Position numbers and translations under genes: made by a program | The notes under the pieces: generated by a model | The model's database searches: none | Told to the model about the DNA's origin: nothing | Seen by the model: only the letters and a program-made list of their open reading frames with translations | Shown here: positions 4,714 through 7,967 of the stretch, one piece after another | How the letters are laid out: each line of letters starts with the position of its first letter | How positions within the stretch are numbered: the first letter of the stretch is position 1 | NCBI GenBank assembly: GCA_015658765.1 | Contig: DQOE01000059.1 | Location: 1-7,967, forward strand | From: Verrucomicrobiota bacterium | GTDB lineage: Bacteria > Verrucomicrobiota > Verrucomicrobiia > Limisphaerales > UBA1096 | Reading direction: 5' to 3' | DNA length: 7,967 bases

Positions 4714-6711
4714 GTGTCCGAGTTTGCGACAGATCCCCTTGGCCAACAGGTGGCGGCGCTGCCCGGTGTCGGCGGTGAGCGCGCGACGCGCCTGGCCAAG
4801 CTCGGCATCCGCACCGTCGCCGACCTGTTGTGGCACGGGCCAAGGCGCTACGAGGACCGCAACCAGCCGCACGAGGTCAAGGCCTTGGCCAAGGGCGACG
4901 ATGCCACCGTCGCCGGGCCGATCGTCGCGGCGGGCGTCAAGCGGATGCGTTTTGGCAAGAGCCTGTTCGAGTTCATCATCGACGACGGCACGGCGCGGCT
5001 GCATTGCCGCTGGTGGAACATGCCGTACATGGAGCGCTACTACAAAACCGGCGACTTCGTCCATGTCCACGGCAAACTCAAGGCGGAGAAACCGCGCACG
5101 ATGGATCACCCCGAGGCGGAGGTATCCGAGGAGGGCGAGGAGTTCATCCACCTCAAGCGCATCGTGCCGGTGTACCGGTTGACCGACGGCATCAAGCAAC
5201 GCTGGCTGCGCGGCGCGATGTGGCGCGTCGTTGAGCAGTTCGCCGACGACGTACCCAACACTAACGCCGAACTGTTGGCCGGCGACGACAGTCATTGGCT
5301 GCCGCTGGCGGAGGCGTTCAAGGCGGTGCATTTTCCCGGCGACCTCGGGCAAACCGAGCTGGCTCGCGAGCGGTTGGCGCTGGAGGAGTTCATCCGGTTT
5401 CAGCGGCAGATCCGCGAGAGGCGAAAGACATTTCAGGCCAAGGTCAAGGCGTTGGAATGCTCCGGCGATGACCGGTTGGTGAAGCCTTTTTTGGCCGGCT
5501 TGGGCTTTGAGTTTACCGGTGCGCAGCAGCGCGCGTGGGACGAGATCGCCCGCGACATGGCCGGCTCGTATCCGATGCGCCGGCTGCTGCAGGGCGACGT
5601 CGGCTCCGGCAAAACCGCCGTCGCCGCCTGCGCCGCGCTGCGAGCCGTCGAGAGCGGTTTCAGCGTGGTCGTGCTCGCGCCGACGGAGATTTTGGCCGAG
5701 CAACATTATCGTGTTTTCGGCAAATGGCTTGAGCCGCTCGGCATCCCCGTGCACCTGCACACCGGCGCCAGGAAAACAATGAGCGACCCCGGCCAGGTCG
5801 AGTTGAGCATGGGAAACAACGAGTTGCCGCCGCTCGTCATCGGCACGCACGCGCTCGTCGAGGAGAAGTTTGCGCTCGAGAACATCGGGCTGGCGATAAT
5901 CGACGAGCAACACAAGTTCGGTGTCGAGCAGCGAAAAAAGCTCGTTCGCAAGGGGCAGTATCCGCACGTGCTCGTGATGACCGCCACGCCGATACCGCGC
6001 ACGCTTGGCCTGACCGTTTACGGCGACCTCGACATCTCGCTGATCGACGAGTTGCCGCCGGGCCGCGGCCCGGTGCGCACGCACGTCCGCAAGCCGGAGA
6101 GCCTGCCCAAGGTGTGGGGCTTCATCCGCGACAAACTGGCCGAGGGCAGGCAGGCGTACGTCGTTTATCCGCGCGTCGATGACGAGGGCGGCGGCAGCCT
6201 CAAGGCGGTCAACCAGGAACTCGAGACCGTGCGGGAACAACTCGCACCGCACGCCGTTGGCCTGCTGCACGGCCGGCTGAAGTCCGCCGAGAAAGAGCAG
6301 GTCATCACCGGTTTTCTCGCCGGGAAAATCAAGGTGCTGCTGGCGACGAGCGTGATCGAGGTCGGCGTCGATATTCCCAACGCGACGATCATGCTCATCG
6401 AGAACGCCGACCGCTTCGGCTTGGCGCAATTGCACCAGTTGCGCGGTCGGATCGGCCGGGGCGCGCACGAGTCGCACTGCATCCTCGTCGCCGATGAAGT
6501 GACCGACGACGGCCGGCGGCGGCTCGACGTGATGGAAAAAGGCGGCGACGGATTTGAGCTGGCCGAGGAGGATTTGCGGCAGCGCGGCCCGGGCGAGCTG
6601 CTCGGCCAGGCGCAGAGCGGCCTGCCGGATTTCAAGTTCGGCAACCTCATCGACGACTGGCGCTTGATCCAAAAAGCCCGCGACCTCGTCGCCCGCGAAC
6701 CCGCCGATTAA
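4714..6711 (+). CDS. recG: ATP-dependent DNA helicase RecG
   Basis: RecG is a monomeric double-strand translocase that reverses stalled replication forks and moves Holliday junctions. From the GTG at 4714 the product has 665 residues, a little shorter than E. coli RecG (693). In order: an LPGVGGERATRLAKLGI-like helix-hairpin start; an OB-fold wedge domain (about 50-150); Walker A G-D-V-G-S-G-K-T (294-301); Walker B box D-E-Q-H (397-400), the RecG form; T-A-T-P (423-426); Q-L-R-G-R-I-G-R-G (575-583); and the TRG region with D-L-R-Q-R-G-P-G-E-L-L-G near the end. All helicase motifs are intact. An in-frame TTG at 4678 would add 12 residues, but it lies inside a repeated palindrome, and V-S-E-F-A-T-D-P-L resembles the usual family start. 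Neither has a Shine-Dalgarno. It diverges from the 202-residue gene and overlaps the tatD stop. Confidence 0.96.
   Translation: MSEFATDPLGQQVAALPGVGGERATRLAKLGIRTVADLLWHGPRRYEDRNQPHEVKALAKGDDATVAGPIVAAGVKRMRFGKSLFEFIIDDGTARLHCRWWNMPYMERYYKTGDFVHVHGKLKAEKPRTMDHPEAEVSEEGEEFIHLKRIVPVYRLTDGIKQRWLRGAMWRVVEQFADDVPNTNAELLAGDDSHWLPLAEAFKAVHFPGDLGQTELARERLALEEFIRFQRQIRERRKTFQAKVKALECSGDDRLVKPFLAGLGFEFTGAQQRAWDEIARDMAGSYPMRRLLQGDVGSGKTAVAACAALRAVESGFSVVVLAPTEILAEQHYRVFGKWLEPLGIPVHLHTGARKTMSDPGQVELSMGNNELPPLVIGTHALVEEKFALENIGLAIIDEQHKFGVEQRKKLVRKGQYPHVLVMTATPIPRTLGLTVYGDLDISLIDELPPGRGPVRTHVRKPESLPKVWGFIRDKLAEGRQAYVVYPRVDDEGGGSLKAVNQELETVREQLAPHAVGLLHGRLKSAEKEQVITGFLAGKIKVLLATSVIEVGVDIPNATIMLIENADRFGLAQLHQLRGRIGRGAHESHCILVADEVTDDGRRRLDVMEKGGDGFELAEEDLRQRGPGELLGQAQSGLPDFKFGNLIDDWRLIQKARDLVAREPAD
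4738..4747. repeat. Palindrome copy, TTGGCCAA octamer (CTTGGCCAAC)
   Basis: Octamer at 4739-4746 near the recG N terminus, read Leu-Gly-Gln-Gln. A one-mismatch copy, CCTGGCCAAG, follows at 4791-4800. Confidence 0.85.
4883..4894. repeat. Palindrome copy, CCTTGGCCAAGG
   Basis: Perfect 12-base palindrome within recG, read Ala-Leu-Ala-Lys-Gly, the other reading frame from the copy at 4738. Confidence 0.9.
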
Positions 6712-7490
6712 CCGCCGAAAAGGCGGACGAAATTTTCCTCCACGCGCTTGGCCAAGTCGTCGGGCGCTTGGCCAAGCAACTCGGCGGTGGCCTCGTACAC
6801 GGCGGCGATGTTGGCCGGATGGTTGACCGCCTGGCCAAGCGGGTGGGTGACTCGGTTCTCCGGCGGCGCTTGGTCGGGGGCGTCGGTTTCGATGAGCAGT
6901 CGGTCGGTCGGCACTTGGCGGAAGGCGTCGCGCTGGCGGGTTTTGCGCTCGTGCGCGAAGGCGCCGGGGAAGCTGAAGTACGCGCCGAGCTTGGCCAACG
7001 GCTCAACCATTTCCGCCGGGCCACCGTAGCTGTGCAGCAGAAAACCGCGCTTGGGCAGCGGGCCGTCGCGGAGCAACTCATGCAGCCGTCCCCACGTTTT
7101 TAGGCAGTGAATGCTCGCCGGGAGATCGCGCTCGGCGGCGAGGCAAAGTTGGGCGGTGAAAACTTCCTCCTGCCCGTCGTAGCCCAAGCCGGGTTTCCAG
7201 CGGTCGAGCCCAAACTCGCCAACGGTGGCGGGGCAGTCGTCGAGTTGCTGCCCGAGCTTGGCCAGCCATTCCGGCGAGCGCTCGTGAACAAACCACGGAT
7301 GCAGCCCGAAGCTCGGCAGCACGCAGTCGTGGCGCTTGGCCAAGGCAGCGACCGCCGGCCAGTCGCTTTCGCAAGTGCCGTTGACGACCATTCGTGACAG
7401 GCTAACGGCGGTGCAATCGGCTATCAGCTCGTCCTGCTGCCCGCCAAACCGCGCGTCCTGCAAATGGTTGTGCGCGTCGAACAATCGCAT
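6708..7490 (-). CDS. TatD-family metal-dependent hydrolase
   Basis: This is a 260-residue cytoplasmic TIM-barrel hydrolase, the usual TatD length. Metal and catalytic residues are present: D-A-H-N-H (H7, H9), G-L-H-P-W (H64), G-E-F-G-L-D (E92), S-I-H-C (H128), L-H-S-Y (H153) and E-T-D-A-P (D203). The C-terminal V-N-H-P-A-N-I-A-A-V-Y motif is also typical. TatD proteins are 3'-5' DNA/RNA exonucleases or related phosphoesterases with roles in DNA repair; the name does not mean a role in Tat export here. The usual E-[IV]-G-L-D is E-F-G-L-D. I cannot separate tatD from ycfH/yjjV-type paralogues, so I give no symbol. The ATG at 7490 follows the upstream gene's stop by 12 bases, suggesting an operon. 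The TAA shares TTAA with the recG stop. The gene holds four TTGGCCAA copies, more than any other in the window. Confidence 0.92.
   Translation of the reverse strand: MRLFDAHNHLQDARFGGQQDELIADCTAVSLSRMVVNGTCESDWPAVAALAKRHDCVLPSFGLHPWFVHERSPEWLAKLGQQLDDCPATVGEFGLDRWKPGLGYDGQEEVFTAQLCLAAERDLPASIHCLKTWGRLHELLRDGPLPKRGFLLHSYGGPAEMVEPLAKLGAYFSFPGAFAHERKTRQRDAFRQVPTDRLLIETDAPDQAPPENRVTHPLGQAVNHPANIAAVYEATAELLGQAPDDLAKRVEENFVRLFGG
6712..6726 (+). terminator. Weak hairpin right after the recG stop
   Basis: CCGCC (6712-6716) and GGCGG (6722-6726) form a five-base-pair GC stem with a GAAAA loop, then ACGAAATTTT. The stem is short and the T run is late and only four long, so termination would be inefficient. 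It lies in the last codons of tatD on the other strand and may be coincidence. Confidence 0.25.
6747..6756. repeat. Palindrome copy, CTTGGCCAAG
   Basis: Perfect ten-base copy near the tatD 3' end, read Leu-Ala-Lys on the minus strand. Its centre is exactly 20 bases from the next copy. Confidence 0.9.
6766..6777. repeat. Palindrome copy, GCTTGGCCAAGC
   Basis: Perfect 12-base copy in tatD, read Leu-Gly-Gln-Ala on the minus strand, a different frame from its neighbour at 6747. A one-mismatch copy, CTGGCCAAGC, lies at 6831-6840. Confidence 0.9.
6990..6999. repeat. Palindrome copy, TTGGCCAA octamer (CTTGGCCAAC)
   Basis: Octamer at 6991-6998 inside tatD, read Leu-Ala-Lys on the minus strand. A near copy with one mismatch, CTTGGCCAGC, is at 7257-7266. 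Confidence 0.85.
7335..7344. repeat. Palindrome copy, CTTGGCCAAG
   Basis: Perfect ten-base copy in the N-terminal third of tatD, read Ala-Leu-Ala-Lys on the minus strand. Confidence 0.9.
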
Positions 7491-7502
7491 CGAGGTCGGT
7501 GG

Positions 7503-7967
7503 CTAGTCGTTGAAGCGGAGCCGGAAGAATTGCGCATGGCCCAGCTTGGTTGCGATGGGGAATTCCAGCAACGCGGTGTCGCTCGGCACGCGCCCAGCCA
7601 AGCTCCACGACAGCAGGTCGTTGGTTGTCTCGACGATGGCCGTCGAGCCGTTTGGCAACTCAGTGGTCAGCGTGAACTGGCTTTCGTCTAAACCAATCTT
7701 GAGCCGGACGGCGGCTTGTTTGCGCTTTTGCCGGTACTTGCCATCGGGGAGTCGGGTGGAGAGGTGGTACTTTGGATCGGTGAGAATCTTGACAACGGCC
7801 TTGTCCTTGGCACGGAGTTTTTCCGGCGTGTTGAGTTTCCACTCGTGCTCAATGTTTTCGCCCCGGCCCTTGAAAGCCTGTCCGTCGAGCAGGCTGGTGA
7901 GCGCCCAGTAAACGTACTCGGTGATTTGGCAGCCGTAGTCGCAGGTGCGGTCGTCGTAGGAGTACCA
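7503..7967 (-). CDS. Unrecognised protein, C-terminal 154 residues, runs off right edge
   Basis: This minus-strand frame stays open from the window edge to a TAG at 7503-7505, giving 154 residues whose start lies outside. I cannot assign a family. The visible part begins W-Y-S-Y-D-D-R-T-C-D-Y-G-C-Q-I-T-E-Y-V-Y, with two cysteines four apart (C-D-Y-G-C) in an acidic, aromatic setting, followed by W-A-L-T-S-L-L. After a lysine-rich middle (about 45-85) it becomes beta-strand-like, with alternating hydrophobic and polar residues, and ends in L-R-F-N-D. The D-D-x-T-C-D-Y-G-C motif gives an impression of secreted or metal-associated proteins of environmental bacteria; this is recollection, not a match. 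Composition and codon use look like the neighbours, and the gene ends 12 bases before tatD, so the two are probably one transcript. Confidence 0.72.
   Translation of the reverse strand, partial: WYSYDDRTCDYGCQITEYVYWALTSLLDGQAFKGRGENIEHEWKLNTPEKLRAKDKAVVKILTDPKYHLSTRLPDGKYRQKRKQAAVRLKIGLDESQFTLTTELPNGSTAIVETTNDLLSWSLAGRVPSDTALLEFPIATKLGHAQFFRLRFND

Noticed and set aside
3782..5182. 466-residue plus-strand frame across the 92-residue gene, the 202-residue gene and the recG start
   Set aside because: It crosses three better-supported genes and its translation is rich in Arg, Pro and Ser, typical of an out-of-frame reading.
4606..6672. Very long minus-strand frame (688 residues) opposite recG
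   Set aside because: It mirrors recG, which has all helicase motifs. The minus translation shows no recognisable domain. Long antisense frames are common in GC-rich genes.
485..7344. TTGGCCAA as a DNA uptake sequence of the Neisseria or Haemophilus kind
   Set aside because: Known uptake sequences are not perfect palindromes, and no competence gene is present. The HIP-like reading fits better, though a role in uptake is not excluded.

Overview
The window is GC-rich, gene-dense bacterial chromosome, with mostly housekeeping genes and some lineage-specific ones. The gene families suggest Verrucomicrobiota or the neighbouring PVC group: a secreted DUF6807 ('PmoA-like') protein, a DUF4149-like membrane protein, a long EpsC-type serine acetyltransferase, and near-absence of Shine-Dalgarno sequences. 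This placement is inference from resemblance, not a phylogeny. I see no phage, insertion sequence, CRISPR array, tRNA or rRNA.

Layout, left to right. (1) 1-328 minus: start of a small multi-helix membrane protein, cut by the left edge. (2) 441-1445 plus: secreted DUF6807 protein. (3) 1463-2362 minus: serine O-acetyltransferase (CysE type), convergent with the previous gene across a 17-base gap. (4) 2497-4005 plus: rlmB (23S rRNA 2'-O-methyltransferase), ispF (MEP isoprenoid pathway) and a 92-residue charged protein of unknown function, closely packed. (5) 4013-4621 minus: cysteine-containing protein of unknown function. (6) 4714-6711 plus: recG, the branch-migrating helicase. (7) 6708-7490 minus: TatD-family metal-dependent hydrolase, whose stop codon overlaps that of recG. 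(8) 7503-7967 minus: C-terminal part of an unrecognised protein, 12 bases upstream of tatD and probably co-transcribed with it. No gene-free stretch exceeds about 150 bases.

The genes do not form one pathway. cysE, rlmB and ispF are, however, the same genes that lie close together in the ispD-ispF-gltX-cysE-cysS-mrnC-rlmB cluster of Bacillus subtilis, so this may be a rearranged relic of that neighbourhood.

The most striking signal is not a gene. The palindrome TTGGCCAA occurs ten times in under 8 kb, seven times as the perfect ten-base palindrome CTTGGCCAAG. It lies in two different reading frames, on genes of both orientations, and between genes. I roughly expect 0.1 octamers by chance. 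It resembles a highly iterated palindrome, like HIP1 of cyanobacteria but with a different sequence. Other points are a perfect TATAAT placed so that ispF mRNA would be leaderless, and a three-arm set of competing hairpins between two convergent genes.
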